A DNA stretch of 35,428 bases. It comes from Chitinophaga pinensis. GTDB lineage: Bacteria > Bacteroidota > Bacteroidia > SXHM01. The translations under genes and the position numbers were made by a program. Numbering within the stretch: position 1 is the first letter of the stretch; each line of letters starts with the position of its first letter. Below are positions 1 to 8,542 of this stretch, in pieces. Under the pieces are notes generated by a model. The model made no database searches and was not told the origin of the DNA. It saw only the letters and a program-made list of their open reading frames with translations. The stretch spans positions 1-35,428 of the forward strand of contig CAMBRL010000018.1 of the NCBI GenBank assembly GCA_945870105.1, written 5' to 3'.

Positions 1-1028
1 GTAGTGGAATCGGCAGCGGGAACATTTAGGTTAGCAGTAAAACTGTTCATGAGATTTTCAGCAAGTTTATTGGATTGTTCTGTATCATCTGTAAGCAATA
101 AACGGAAAAACGAAAGTCTGTCAATTGGTTTTTCTAATTCGGTTTTTAAAAAGCTGCCGGCAGTAAATATCATGTTGTAATTTTTATCGCTTGGTTTTTT
201 CCATCCTGTATTTTTTTCATCTACGTTGTAGTGGATTATAACAGAAAGGTCAGGACTAAATTCATTTATCTTTTTTGCCCGTTGCCTCATGTCAAGGTTG
301 TTGAAGTAGGTTCTGAAAATCTCTCGCTGTGTGGCTTTTGTTATAAGAAATATTTTTTCCTGTTCGGTAATATCATTTAGTTTAAAAGACGAATCGACAG
401 CATTTTTAAAGTATTTATCTAGCCATTCTTTATAGGTAATTCCAAATGCAGTTTGGTTTGGTTTTTCTCTAGTGAGCATTACTTCTGCGCCTAGTTCTTC
501 AAGCAGACGTTTAAGAATAAGAGCTGTTTGCAGGGTTAATATCCCTTCGGCAATTGCAATGTTTTGATTGTTGTAATTAAACTGAATGTATTTTTTCTCC
601 AGCATTGCGGTCTTCATATCGCCTGCAATATGACCTGGGTCGATGGCAATTTTTATCCCGCTTAATTGTTTTTTGTTTTCAAAATACTGTTTGCGATTTG
701 TTTCGGAATAAGCAAGTGCGCTCAATGGTTTTCCGCTATTAATAAATGCAAGCAAACTGTCGTCACTAAAGTGGTTCAGTATTTTTTTTACAGTATCTAA
801 CTTGCTCCACTCAACACCAAATTCACGGTAAAAAGTATTTTCTTTTGTTTTTGCATTAATGAAGATTCCGCTGTCGTTTAATATATAATAAAGTTGGAGC
901 GCTTTCTCCTTGTCGAGCAGCGTTTCAATTTTTGAAGTGTAATAGTGCTTAAGACTGTCTGTTTTTTTTTGTGCGCTGCAGAGCAAACACAATACATTAA
1001 AACAAATAGTCACTAGCAGCAGGCGCAT
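1..1028 (-). CDS. N-acetylmuramoyl-L-alanine amidase (Amidase_3), 3' end cut by window edge
   Basis: Reading the minus strand from ATG at 1028 gives an open frame of 342 codons to the left edge. The first 19 residues (MRLLLVTICFNVLCLLCSA) form a signal peptide, so the enzyme acts in the periplasm. It carries the zinc-amidase signatures of the AmiC/CwlC family: a DPGH motif at about 130-133 (zinc His), Glu161 in a helix followed by a KRLLEELGAEVMLTR segment, and a second zinc His near 266 in LSVIIHYN. Such enzymes cut the amide bond between N-acetylmuramic acid and L-alanine in peptidoglycan during cell separation or recycling. The C-terminal catalytic Glu would lie beyond the edge. Roughly 55 residues seem to be inserted between the LTRE segment and the second His. 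It is transcribed divergently from the prolyl oligopeptidase gene. The family call is strong; the physiological role is not resolved. Confidence 0.85.
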   Translation of the reverse strand, partial: MRLLLVTICFNVLCLLCSAQKKTDSLKHYYTSKIETLLDKEKALQLYYILNDSGIFINAKTKENTFYREFGVEWSKLDTVKKILNHFSDDSLLAFINSGKPLSALAYSETNRKQYFENKKQLSGIKIAIDPGHIAGDMKTAMLEKKYIQFNYNNQNIAIAEGILTLQTALILKRLLEELGAEVMLTREKPNQTAFGITYKEWLDKYFKNAVDSSFKLNDITEQEKIFLITKATQREIFRTYFNNLDMRQRAKKINEFSPDLSVIIHYNVDEKNTGWKKPSDKNYNMIFTAGSFLKTELEKPIDRLSFFRLLLTDDTEQSNKLAENLMNSFTANLNVPAADST

Positions 1029-1048
1029 CAATCATTTAATTAGTATTA

Positions 1049-1056
1049 CAAAAGTA
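1049..1056 (-). promoter_or_regulatory. Possible -7 element of the amidase gene
   Basis: On the minus strand this reads TACTTTTG, a perfect match to the Bacteroidota -7 consensus TAnnTTTG, about 20 bases upstream of the ATG at 1028. I see no TTG at the usual distance further upstream, so the call is weak. Confidence 0.35.
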
Positions 1057-1145
1057 ATTTTTAAAATCTGCGGAATGCTTATTCAATCTTCAATTTACAC
1101 CAACAGAACAATTTTCTATTTTCGCATTAATTATAAGCTATAGAA

Positions 1146-3284
1146 ATGAAAAACATATTACTCTTTGTGTCTGCTATTACTCTGCTTGCTTCGTGCAAAT
1201 GCGCTTCTGATAAACGTGAACAGGAAGCCCCTCTTATTTATCCTCAAACAAAAAAGGTGGAACAATCCGATAATTATTTTGGCACTGTTGTAAGCGACCC
1301 CTACCGTTGGTTAGAGAATGACACATCAGTTGAAACTGCTGAATGGGTAAAGGCTCAGAACGCTGTTACCTTTTCTTACATCGAACAAATTCCTTTCCGT
1401 AATAAACTGAAAGAACGCATCGGAAAATTGTGGAACTACGAACGTTATTCTGCGCCTTTCAAAAAAGGTGAGAAATACTTCTTCTACAAAAATGATGGTA
1501 TGCAAAACCAAAGTGTGTTGTATGTGCAGGATGCTTTGACTAGCGAGCCCAAAGTATTGCTTGACCCCAACAAACTTTCGGTTGACGGCACTACATCGCT
1601 TGCTGCTATTGGTATTTCGCCTGATGCAAAGTATCTGGGCTATGCTATTTCAAAAGGCGGTTCGGACTGGAATGAGATTTATGTGATGAATATCGAAACC
1701 GGAGAAACACTTGCAGATAAAGTGGAATGGGTAAAGTTCTCAGGCATTTCGTGGCACAAGGAAGGGTTTTATTACAGCCGCTACAATGCACCAAAAGGTG
1801 CTGAATATTCTGCTGCAAACGAATATCACAAATTGTATTACCACCGCCTGGGTGAGCCGCAAAGCAAAGATGAACTGGTATTGGAAGACAATGAAAACTC
1901 CAAGATTAATTATTATGCCGATGTAAATGAATTGCAGACTATGTTGGTAGTTTATGAATCAAACAGTACCTACGGAAACGCTGTTCATTTCCGTGATTTG
2001 CGCAAATCAGCAAGTGGTTTTAAAACCATTGTTCCTGATTTTTCGCATGCCAATACGGTGGAGGATTTTATTGACGGCAAGCTGATTATGATGACTGATA
2101 ATGCAGCTCCCAACAAACGAGTGGTAATTATTGACCCCGACAAACCGGACGAAAAATACTGGCAGACTTTAATTCCTGAAAAGGAATATGTATTGGAAGG
2201 TATAACACTTGCAGGCGGAAAAATTGTTGCCCGTTATTTAAAAGATGCTGCCAGCAAAGTGCTGGTTTATGACATGAGCGGCAAGGAAGAAAAGGAAATT
2301 ACACTTCCTGCAATGGGCAGTGTTGGAGCATTTGATGGCAAAGCAACTGACAATATCGGGTTCTATACGTTCTCTTCTTTTCTGTATCCTACTGCTATTT
2401 ATAAGTATGATTTTACAACAGGAGAGTCAAGTGTATTTAAAAAACCTACCGTTGATTTTGATGCCTCGCAATACGAAACCAAACAGGTGTTTTATAATAG
2501 TAAAGACGGAACTAAAGTTCCCATGTTTCTTACGTACAAAAAAGGAATTGAACTGGATGGAACTAATCCCACCTTGTTGTTTGGTTACGGAGGTTTTAAC
2601 ATCAGCAAAAATCCTGACTTTAAACCCGACCGTTTAGTGTTATTGGAAAATGGTGGTGTGTTTGCAATGGCCAATATCCGTGGTGGTTCTGAGTATGGCG
2701 AGAACTGGCACATAGCGGGAACAAAACTGCAAAAGCAAAATGTATTTGACGATTTTATTGCAGCGGCAGAATACCTTGTTAAAGAAAAATATACTTCATC
2801 TGCAAAGCTGGCTATTGAAGGTCGCAGCAATGGAGGTTTGCTCATTGGCGCCTGCATTACACAACGTCCTGAGTTGTTTAAAGTAGCATTGCCAACTGTT
2901 GGTGTAATGGATATGCTGCGTTATCATAAATTCACAATCGGATGGGCATGGGCAAGTGATTTCGGAACAAGTGAAGACTCCATTGAATTCAATGCGCTGT
3001 ATAAATACTCGCCTTTACACAATATCAAACAAGGTGTTGAATATCCTGCAACGCTGGTGCTTACGGCCGACCATGACGACAGGGTTGTGCCTGCTCACTC
3101 CTTTAAGTTTATCTCCACCTTACAGGAAAAACACAAAGGCAGTAATCCTGTGCTGATACGCATTGATGTAATGGCAGGGCATGGCGCAGGAAAACCTGTT
3201 TCAAAATTGGTGGAAGAGCAGGCGGATATATGGAGTTTTGTGTTTAAGAATTTTGGGGTGGATCCGTATCCGGAATTGCAGTAA
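1146..3284 (+). CDS. Prolyl oligopeptidase (S9A), lipoprotein
   Basis: A 712-residue serine peptidase that cleaves short peptides after proline. The N-terminus has a lipoprotein signal (LLASC, lipidated Cys17), so it is probably membrane-anchored and periplasmic or surface-exposed. A seven-bladed propeller region (about 70-430) precedes the alpha/beta-hydrolase domain. The triad is visible: Ser561 in GRSNGG, Asp644 in DHDDRVVP and His679 in AGHGAGKP, which are the family signatures. DPYRWLE near the N-terminus is also typical. Length matches the family (about 700 residues). It is monocistronic in appearance, with a palindromic repeat directly after the stop. A TATTTTCG box at 1117-1124 resembles a -7 promoter element. 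The family call is very secure. Confidence 0.97.
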   Translation: MKNILLFVSAITLLASCKCASDKREQEAPLIYPQTKKVEQSDNYFGTVVSDPYRWLENDTSVETAEWVKAQNAVTFSYIEQIPFRNKLKERIGKLWNYERYSAPFKKGEKYFFYKNDGMQNQSVLYVQDALTSEPKVLLDPNKLSVDGTTSLAAIGISPDAKYLGYAISKGGSDWNEIYVMNIETGETLADKVEWVKFSGISWHKEGFYYSRYNAPKGAEYSAANEYHKLYYHRLGEPQSKDELVLEDNENSKINYYADVNELQTMLVVYESNSTYGNAVHFRDLRKSASGFKTIVPDFSHANTVEDFIDGKLIMMTDNAAPNKRVVIIDPDKPDEKYWQTLIPEKEYVLEGITLAGGKIVARYLKDAASKVLVYDMSGKEEKEITLPAMGSVGAFDGKATDNIGFYTFSSFLYPTAIYKYDFTTGESSVFKKPTVDFDASQYETKQVFYNSKDGTKVPMFLTYKKGIELDGTNPTLLFGYGGFNISKNPDFKPDRLVLLENGGVFAMANIRGGSEYGENWHIAGTKLQKQNVFDDFIAAAEYLVKEKYTSSAKLAIEGRSNGGLLIGACITQRPELFKVALPTVGVMDMLRYHKFTIGWAWASDFGTSEDSIEFNALYKYSPLHNIKQGVEYPATLVLTADHDDRVVPAHSFKFISTLQEKHKGSNPVLIRIDVMAGHGAGKPVSKLVEEQADIWSFVFKNFGVDPYPELQ

Positions 3285-3285
3285 C

Positions 3286-3362
3286 CGTCATTGCGAGGGA
3301 GGGAACGACCGAAGCAATCTGTTTCAAATTATGAGATTGCTTCGCTAACGCTCGCAATGACG
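3286..3362. repeat. Intergenic palindromic repeat, family A, copy 1
   Basis: A 77-base imperfect palindrome. Perfect 12-base ends CGTCATTGCGAG / CTCGCAATGACG enclose a second perfect pair GAAGCAATCT / AGATTGCTTC around a 13-base loop. It fills the gap between the oligopeptidase and arfB genes. The same arms recur at 26172-26295. It looks like a REP/MITE-type mobile repeat and could also act as a transcription terminator. Confidence 0.85.
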
Positions 3363-3378
3363 TAACCGAACTAAAATA

Positions 3379-3774
3379 ATGAAAAATTTCACAAAAGAAT
3401 TCCAATTTAAAACATCCCGCAGCGGAGGCCCGGGCGGACAGAACGTAAACAAAACCGAAACCAAGGTGGAGTTGATTTTTGATATGCAGGGTTCTGCATT
3501 ACTTACGGGAGAAGAAAAGGAATTGATTGCTAAAAACCTTGCCTCACGCATTGCTGATGATGGTATGCTGCACCTTTCGCGCAGCAGCGAGCGCAGCCAG
3601 TTGCGCAACAAGGAACGGGTAATTGAGAAGTTTTATGAGTTGTTGACCAAAGCACTTACTCCAAAGAAAAAGCGCTTACCCGTTAAAGTAAGCAAGGCAC
3701 AGAAAGAGAGGCGTATCAAAAGTAAGAAGCAGAGAGGGGAGATTAAATCAGCAAGAAGGAAAGTTGATTACTAA
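3379..3774 (+). CDS. arfB: Ribosome-rescue peptidyl-tRNA hydrolase ArfB
   Basis: A 131-residue class-I release-factor-like protein (ArfB/YaeJ family). It hydrolyses peptidyl-tRNA on ribosomes stalled at the 3' end of a truncated mRNA. The catalytic GGQ is at residues 19-21 within SRSGGPGGQNVNKT. The C-terminal 40 residues form the basic tail (KKKRLPVKVSKAQKERR and onward) that enters the empty mRNA channel. There is no codon-recognition domain, which separates it from RF1/RF2. Length is close to the family norm (about 140). Its stop overlaps the 3' end of the convergent esterase gene by 4 bases. Confidence 0.95.
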   Translation: MKNFTKEFQFKTSRSGGPGGQNVNKTETKVELIFDMQGSALLTGEEKELIAKNLASRIADDGMLHLSRSSERSQLRNKERVIEKFYELLTKALTPKKKRLPVKVSKAQKERRIKSKKQRGEIKSARRKVDY

Positions 3775-5021
3775 TAAAACACAATCTTTTTGGTTTGCAG
3801 TCCTGTTCCTTCATGGTTTCGCAGCGTAAGAATAAAAATTCCTTTGCCGGTAGTTTCACTAGAAAAAGAAACGGAGTTGGTATTCTTACCAATAGTGAAA
3901 ACAGAAATTCTTTTTCCTGTAACATCACTTACTTCCAGAAACAATTCTTCGGCAGTCTGGTTTAGTAACACCGTAACGTTATTAGTAGCAGGATTAGGAT
4001 AAATAACCATATCGGGTGCCGACCAAGGCTTGTCTTCTATTCCCGAAATGGTTGCTGAATCGCAATTAACGTTCTGATACAAAAAGTCGCGAACCGTCCA
4101 GATAGTAGAATCCATATATTGCGATGCAGGCGGAATAAAAGGAATGGGAAGAATAAAGGGCACGTGTCCTGCCCCGATAAAGGAGTGCAGGTAATTAGGT
4201 AAACCAACATTATTGGCACGGATATGTACCAAACCGCTGCCCATCAACAGGCCTTCAACCGAAGTGGTGTCTTGTGTATAAGAAACAAGGTCATCGGCAG
4301 TGCCGTGAACACTTACCAGCACAGGGTCGGTAGCTTGTATCCACAACGTATCAGCCAGCGCACCGCACAGGTTTATAACACCTTTTACTTTTGTTGAGTA
4401 GCCGGGATTTCCGCTCTGGCCTTCAATGCCGCCTACTTCGTCATAAGCACCCTGCACCCAGTCGGGTGGGGGATTGGTGAAAATGCTGTCTTTAAAATAG
4501 CCGTGGTTCAGCGCAATAAAAGCCCCTGCCGAAACACCACCGCAAAAAATCTGTGTGGTGTCAATGCGGTAATCATTTACGGTTGAAGCATCTTTGTAAA
4601 AAAAGCGCAGCGCAGCTTTCATATCCTGTATGCCGCGTATCAGGGCCTTGAATTGATTGGTGTCGCTGTCGTTGCCGTCCTCAAAACCTAAGCGGTAATC
4701 AATGGTGGCGGTAACATACCCGCGTTTGGCAAAGCGGTCGCACAGTGTTAGAATATCAGGACTAAAGCGTGTGCCGGCAGTAAAACTTCCGCCAAACGCA
4801 AAAACAAGCAGTGGTCGTCTGGCAAAATTATCGCCATCGGGTTCGTAAACATTCATCAGCAAATCAATGCTGTCGCCATCAAACTCGGTATTGCGCCCGA
4901 AGGGAATGTTGGAAGTGGTTTTTACCGAAAATAATTCATCGTAGTAACGGCCATCACATTGGGCGTTGGCAAGTGATGAAAAAAGAAAAACCAACGCAGA
5001 AAGTAGTAGAATGTTTTTCAT
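3771..5021 (-). CDS. Secreted alpha/beta-hydrolase esterase with T9SS sorting domain
   Basis: A 416-residue exported protein. Signal peptide 1-20 (ending SSLANA). The hydrolase domain (about 40-320) has an oxyanion-type FAFGGSF segment near 74-80, nucleophile Ser164 in GGVSAG, probable acid Asp243 in HGTADD and His286 in GAGHVPF, as in carboxylesterase/lipase-like enzymes. A C-terminal type A T9SS domain starts at YPNPATNNV (341) and ends with KKIVFY, so the protein is expected to cross the outer membrane and be surface-attached or released. The substrate is unknown; acyl or acetyl esters of sugars or lipids are possible. It runs divergently from the GT39 gene and converges on arfB with a 4-base overlap. 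Confidence 0.88.
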   Translation of the reverse strand: MKNILLLSALVFLFSSLANAQCDGRYYDELFSVKTTSNIPFGRNTEFDGDSIDLLMNVYEPDGDNFARRPLLVFAFGGSFTAGTRFSPDILTLCDRFAKRGYVTATIDYRLGFEDGNDSDTNQFKALIRGIQDMKAALRFFYKDASTVNDYRIDTTQIFCGGVSAGAFIALNHGYFKDSIFTNPPPDWVQGAYDEVGGIEGQSGNPGYSTKVKGVINLCGALADTLWIQATDPVLVSVHGTADDLVSYTQDTTSVEGLLMGSGLVHIRANNVGLPNYLHSFIGAGHVPFILPIPFIPPASQYMDSTIWTVRDFLYQNVNCDSATISGIEDKPWSAPDMVIYPNPATNNVTVLLNQTAEELFLEVSDVTGKRISVFTIGKNTNSVSFSSETTGKGIFILTLRNHEGTGLQTKKIVFY

Positions 5022-5042
5022 AAGAATTGGGTTTAGGTGGCT

Positions 5043-5073
5043 GAAAGGTAAAAAGTAAATTTACATTTGTCAA
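5043..5073 (-). promoter_or_regulatory. Possible promoter of the esterase gene
   Basis: On the minus strand TTG (5071-5073) is followed after 20 bases by TACCTTTC (5043-5050), one mismatch from TAnnTTTG, 22 bases before the ATG at 5021. It interleaves with the plus-strand element at 5062-5069, so the two divergent genes may share one regulatory block. Confidence 0.35.
5062..5069 (+). promoter_or_regulatory. Possible -7 element of the GT39 gene
   Basis: TACATTTG matches TAnnTTTG exactly. It contains the TTG at 5067, an apparent upstream start codon for the next gene, which argues that translation really begins at the ATG at 5103, about 30 bases downstream. No clear -33 TTG is seen at 19 bases. 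Confidence 0.4.
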
Positions 5074-5102
5074 AATTTGATAGTGATAATCAAGTTATAA
5101 AT

Positions 5103-7079
5103 ATGGAGTTAGATTATTTCGCACCCTGGCAATATTCCTTATTAGTTGCAGGTTTTCTTGCAATTTTTACGGGCATAGTCTGGTATGAGTATTCTAAAAA
5201 AATAAATACTGCCCTGATCATTCTTCTTGCAGGAGCTTTTTTACTCAGGTTGTTTTCGCTTTTTCTCGATCCGTTTTTAAATCTGTGGGACGAGCAGTTT
5301 CATGCCCTTGTTGCCAAAAATATGATGGAGCATCCCTTCAAGCCCATGCTGATAAGCAAGCCCTGGCTCGAATATAATTTCAGGGGATGGACTTCTAATC
5401 ATGTATGGCTTCATAAGCAACCCCTTTTTCTGTGGCAGATGGCTTTGAGCATGAAATTTTTTGGTGTCAATGAATTTGCTGTAAGGCTTCCCAGCCTTAT
5501 AATGATGACACTTGGTGCTTTTTTTACCTTCAGAATTGCAAAGCTGCTTATCGGTGAACGCGAAGGACTTTTTGCTGCGGCTTTATTTGCTACTCTTAAT
5601 TACAGTCACCGCCTTTCAAGCGGACTGGAACATACTGATCACAATGATATTGCCTTTCTGTTTTATGTAACAGCAAGCATTTGGGCATGGATAGAATATG
5701 TGCATTGTACTGATAAAACCAAACTCTTGAAATGGGCATTGCTTACAGGACTTTTTGCTGGCATGGCAGTATTGAATAAATGGCTTACAGGGTTGCTGGT
5801 TTTCAGCGGATGGTTATTTTATCTTTTAATAAGTAAGAAGTACCGCACCGACAAACAAAAAATACAACACTTTCTACTTGCTGCTATTATTGCAGTGCTT
5901 GTATTTCTGCCCTGGCAAATTTATATCGGCATTGCTTTTCCGGTTGAAAGTGCCTATGAAAGAGAATTCAGCACCCGGCATTTCTTTGAAATAATAGAAG
6001 GCCACAAGGGCGGAAACTGGTATCATGTTGAAATGCTCTCATTGCTTTACGGCTATGTCGCTGTTTATATTTTTGTTCCTGCACTTATATTTTTTTACAG
6101 CAGAAGCAAAAACAAAAAAGCAGCCGGAGCTATTCTGCTCAATATTATTTTGTTGTTTCTGTTCTTCAGTGTTGCTGCTACAAAAATGCCGGCATTTACC
6201 TTTCCGCTGGCAGCACTGTTTTCCATCGCCTTTGCCTCACTTGCCTATCAGGCTTTTGATTTTATTTATTCGGGCACCAACAAATCGGGTTTGTTAAGAT
6301 TACTGATGGTTTTAGTGCTGCTGTTTTTGGTTCTTTTAAATATGGATACCAAAAACATTGAATCGCAACACGGCATCAATAACAGAAATCAGACAGATAA
6401 TTATTTTGCAATTCATCGCACAAAAGCAAAACAGTTTTACGCCTCCTTGCGCGAAAGGCTTCCGGAAAAAGAGTATGTGATTTTTAATCTTCCCCAGTTT
6501 GAATCTGTTCATGCCATGTTTTATCTTCCTTATACCTGTTACGAACTATTGCCCGATTATCAGACCTTAGTAAATCTGAAGAACAAAGGCGTTACCGTTG
6601 CCGTATTTAAAAATGATACGCTGCCTTCAGCTATTGAAAATGATACAGAGATTATTAAGCTCATTCCTTTGGAAAACGACATTATAAAGCAACAAAAGGT
6701 TTACATCAAAGCAGCCAATAATAAATACCTGAGCGAAGACCAGAAGGTAGGAAAACTGATTGCTGACCGCGAACTGCCCGGTGATTGGGAAAAATTCAAT
6801 CTGATACAATTCCGTGATAGTAGTTTTTGCATTCAGACTTTTGACGGATTATTTCTGTCGGCCAGATTAAACGATGGGGATAAAGTAAATGCAAACAGTA
6901 GAAAGGTTCAGGAATGGGAGCATTTTTCAATGAAGTGGTTAAATAGTAATGAGGCAAGTATTGTATCGTGCAACGGTAAATTAGTTACGCTGCAACCAGA
7001 CGGAAGTCTGATTGCAAATCAGGACACGCTGACCAATAATTGCAAATTTATAATAGAGTTTAGGGATAGAGAACAGTAA
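5103..7079 (+). CDS. GT39/ArnT-like membrane glycosyltransferase with C-terminal fascin-like beta-trefoil
   Basis: A 658-residue GT-C enzyme. The N-terminal 440 residues carry many hydrophobic membrane segments. The first large periplasmic loop has the Asp-Glu pair of the PMT/ArnT family (LWDEQFHALVAKNM, D63 E64). Such enzymes move a sugar from a polyprenyl-phosphate carrier to lipid A, protein or another acceptor on the outer face of the inner membrane. From about residue 532 three repeats of roughly 40 residues follow, each with a sheet-forming pattern such as YIKAANNKYLS...LIADRE...WEKFNLI. This is the pattern of a fascin-like beta-trefoil. ATG 5103 is preferred over TTG 5067, because the TTG lies inside a -7 promoter box. 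The acceptor cannot be told from sequence. Confidence 0.88.
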   Translation: MELDYFAPWQYSLLVAGFLAIFTGIVWYEYSKKINTALIILLAGAFLLRLFSLFLDPFLNLWDEQFHALVAKNMMEHPFKPMLISKPWLEYNFRGWTSNHVWLHKQPLFLWQMALSMKFFGVNEFAVRLPSLIMMTLGAFFTFRIAKLLIGEREGLFAAALFATLNYSHRLSSGLEHTDHNDIAFLFYVTASIWAWIEYVHCTDKTKLLKWALLTGLFAGMAVLNKWLTGLLVFSGWLFYLLISKKYRTDKQKIQHFLLAAIIAVLVFLPWQIYIGIAFPVESAYEREFSTRHFFEIIEGHKGGNWYHVEMLSLLYGYVAVYIFVPALIFFYSRSKNKKAAGAILLNIILLFLFFSVAATKMPAFTFPLAALFSIAFASLAYQAFDFIYSGTNKSGLLRLLMVLVLLFLVLLNMDTKNIESQHGINNRNQTDNYFAIHRTKAKQFYASLRERLPEKEYVIFNLPQFESVHAMFYLPYTCYELLPDYQTLVNLKNKGVTVAVFKNDTLPSAIENDTEIIKLIPLENDIIKQQKVYIKAANNKYLSEDQKVGKLIADRELPGDWEKFNLIQFRDSSFCIQTFDGLFLSARLNDGDKVNANSRKVQEWEHFSMKWLNSNEASIVSCNGKLVTLQPDGSLIANQDTLTNNCKFIIEFRDREQ

Positions 7080-7106
7080 AAGCCTATTTCTGGAACAGAG
7101 CAAAAA

Positions 7107-7114
7107 TAGATTTG
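7107..7114 (+). promoter_or_regulatory. Possible -7 element before the Met-rich lipoprotein gene
   Basis: TAGATTTG is an exact TAnnTTTG match, about 100 bases upstream of the ATG at 7218. There is no convincing -33 TTG. It would give a long leader. A second, poorer candidate (TTTCTTTG) lies near 7191. Confidence 0.25.
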
Positions 7115-7217
7115 CAGAATATTAAAGTAGAAGTAAAAATTCTTCACGTTCCTCAAAATCCCTGATTTAGTAACCGCAAATAAAATTTTCTTTTCTTTGT
7201 TGTAAAATCTAAAATCC

Positions 7218-7901
7218 ATGAAAAAAATAATAGCACTGCTTATTCTAACCACAACGCTTTTCACAGCCTGCGATTCACTCAAATCAGGAGCAGGAAAAAT
7301 AAGCGAAGGAAAGATATCGTATAAGATAGATCTTTCATCTTCCGAGATGGGAATGCTTGAAAAGCAACTGCTGCAAATGGCAAAACTTAATATAAGTTTT
7401 AAAGATGCTATGATGAAAACAGAGTTTGATATGGGTATGATGGGTACCACAGTGGTTGTTGATGGTAATACAAAATCAGGGCTGATGCTTTTCAACGCAA
7501 TGGGCAATAAAACAGCAGCAAAAATGACGGCTGAAGATTTATCCCAAAAAGAAAAAGCAAAAGGAACTTACACCATAGAGTATTCAGACGAGACAAAGGA
7601 AATTGCCGGATACAAATGCAAAAAAGCAATTCTTAAAATGGAAAATGGTGCTAATCTCACGTTGTTTTACAGTGAAGATATTCAGCATGCGAAAATGAAC
7701 ACCGATTTTACGTACAGTGAAATAAAAGGATTTCCCTTAGAGATGCAAATGGATATGAATGGTATGAAATTTAACATGGTGGCAAACAGCGTTGACGGAG
7801 CTGCTTTGCCTGCCGATAATTTCAGTATGGCAATTCCCGAAGGATATACCGAAACCACCATGGCTCAGTTCAGCGGAATGATGGGAGGCGGAGCAAACTA
7901 A
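7218..7901 (+). CDS. Met-rich lipoprotein, DUF4412-like
   Basis: A 227-residue lipoprotein with lipobox LFTAC (Cys18). The body reads as a beta-rich periplasmic domain: a GKISYKIDL strand near the start, a central YTIEYSDETKEIAGYKCKKAILKM block and a FPLEMQMDMNGMKFNMVA strand. The phrase 'tIAGYKCKKA' with a following metal-poor strand pattern recalls DUF4412/GLPGLI-type Bacteroidota proteins; this is pattern memory, not a search. It is strikingly rich in methionine, with paired and clustered Met residues near positions 65-76 and again towards the C-terminus (MMGGGAN). Function is unknown. A palindromic repeat follows the stop within 12 bases. Confidence 0.8.
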   Translation: MKKIIALLILTTTLFTACDSLKSGAGKISEGKISYKIDLSSSEMGMLEKQLLQMAKLNISFKDAMMKTEFDMGMMGTTVVVDGNTKSGLMLFNAMGNKTAAKMTAEDLSQKEKAKGTYTIEYSDETKEIAGYKCKKAILKMENGANLTLFYSEDIQHAKMNTDFTYSEIKGFPLEMQMDMNGMKFNMVANSVDGAALPADNFSMAIPEGYTETTMAQFSGMMGGGAN

Positions 7902-7912
7902 GAACATTCATC

Positions 7913-7970
7913 GTCATGCTGAACTTGTTTCAGCATCTTGTCTTAGACACTGAAACAAGTTCAGGATGAC
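7913..7970. repeat. Intergenic palindromic repeat, family B, copy 1
   Basis: A 58-base hairpin with 20-base arms matching at 19 positions (GTCATGCTGAACTTGTTTCA against TGAAACAAGTTCAGGATGAC). It sits between the lipoprotein stop and the DinB gene. A second copy is at 9858-9918. It may also serve as a terminator. Confidence 0.85.
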
Positions 7971-7987
7971 AAAACTTAATAAATACT

Positions 7988-8518
7988 ATGAACAAAAAAC
8001 TACAAAAAGAATTTGATGCGCTTGAAAAAAGCAGAATAGATTTGTTTAATAAATTAGACAAACTAGATGCATCAAAAATGAATAAACAGCCCGATGCCAA
8101 TAGCTGGTCGGTTGTTCAGGTAATGGATCATTTGACGTTGGCAGAGCGCAACTCATTGCTATATATGACAAAGAAACTCAGTGTAAGTAATGAATTCGGT
8201 CAGGCAAATTTCAAAACATCATTCCGTTTATTTCTTTTAAAATCTGCATTGAAACTTCCCATAAAATGGAAAGCTCCAAAGATTGTTGCCGATGCACATA
8301 ACGATAAAAATTATGCAGAAGCAAAAGCCGCATGGATAGAAGTTAGAAACGGTATTGCAGCTTTCCTTGATAAATTCCCTGAAGAGCATTTGGAGTCGGA
8401 ATTGTTCAAACATCCTTCAGCAGGCAAATTTACCGTAGTGCAAGCATTGAATTTTATGCGTACACATTTAGGTCATCATCTGTCACAGATTGACAGGATA
8501 AACAGTGCTGTGCAGTAA
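7988..8518 (+). CDS. DinB/YfiT-family four-helix protein
   Basis: A 176-residue cytoplasmic protein of the DinB-like superfamily. These are four-helix bundles with a metal site made of three histidines, used as thiol-dependent transferases or with unknown roles. The signature block is SWSVVQVMDHLTLAE, with His48 as the first candidate ligand. THLGHHLSQIDR near the C-terminus supplies His160 and His163/164. ANSWS before the first His is typical. No signal peptide is present. The substrate is not deducible. Confidence 0.88.
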   Translation: MNKKLQKEFDALEKSRIDLFNKLDKLDASKMNKQPDANSWSVVQVMDHLTLAERNSLLYMTKKLSVSNEFGQANFKTSFRLFLLKSALKLPIKWKAPKIVADAHNDKNYAEAKAAWIEVRNGIAAFLDKFPEEHLESELFKHPSAGKFTVVQALNFMRTHLGHHLSQIDRINSAVQ

Positions 8519-8542
8519 TTTGAGTACCTTCAACTCAAATTA

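Noticed and set aside
5067-5102. TTG start for the GT39 gene
   Set aside because: The TTG lies inside a TAnnTTTG promoter box, so a transcript from it would lack the codon; ATG 5103 is preferred.
7913-7970. Simple terminator of the Met-rich lipoprotein gene
   Set aside because: The near-identical copy at 9858-9918 in another setting shows it is a dispersed repeat; termination may be a secondary effect.
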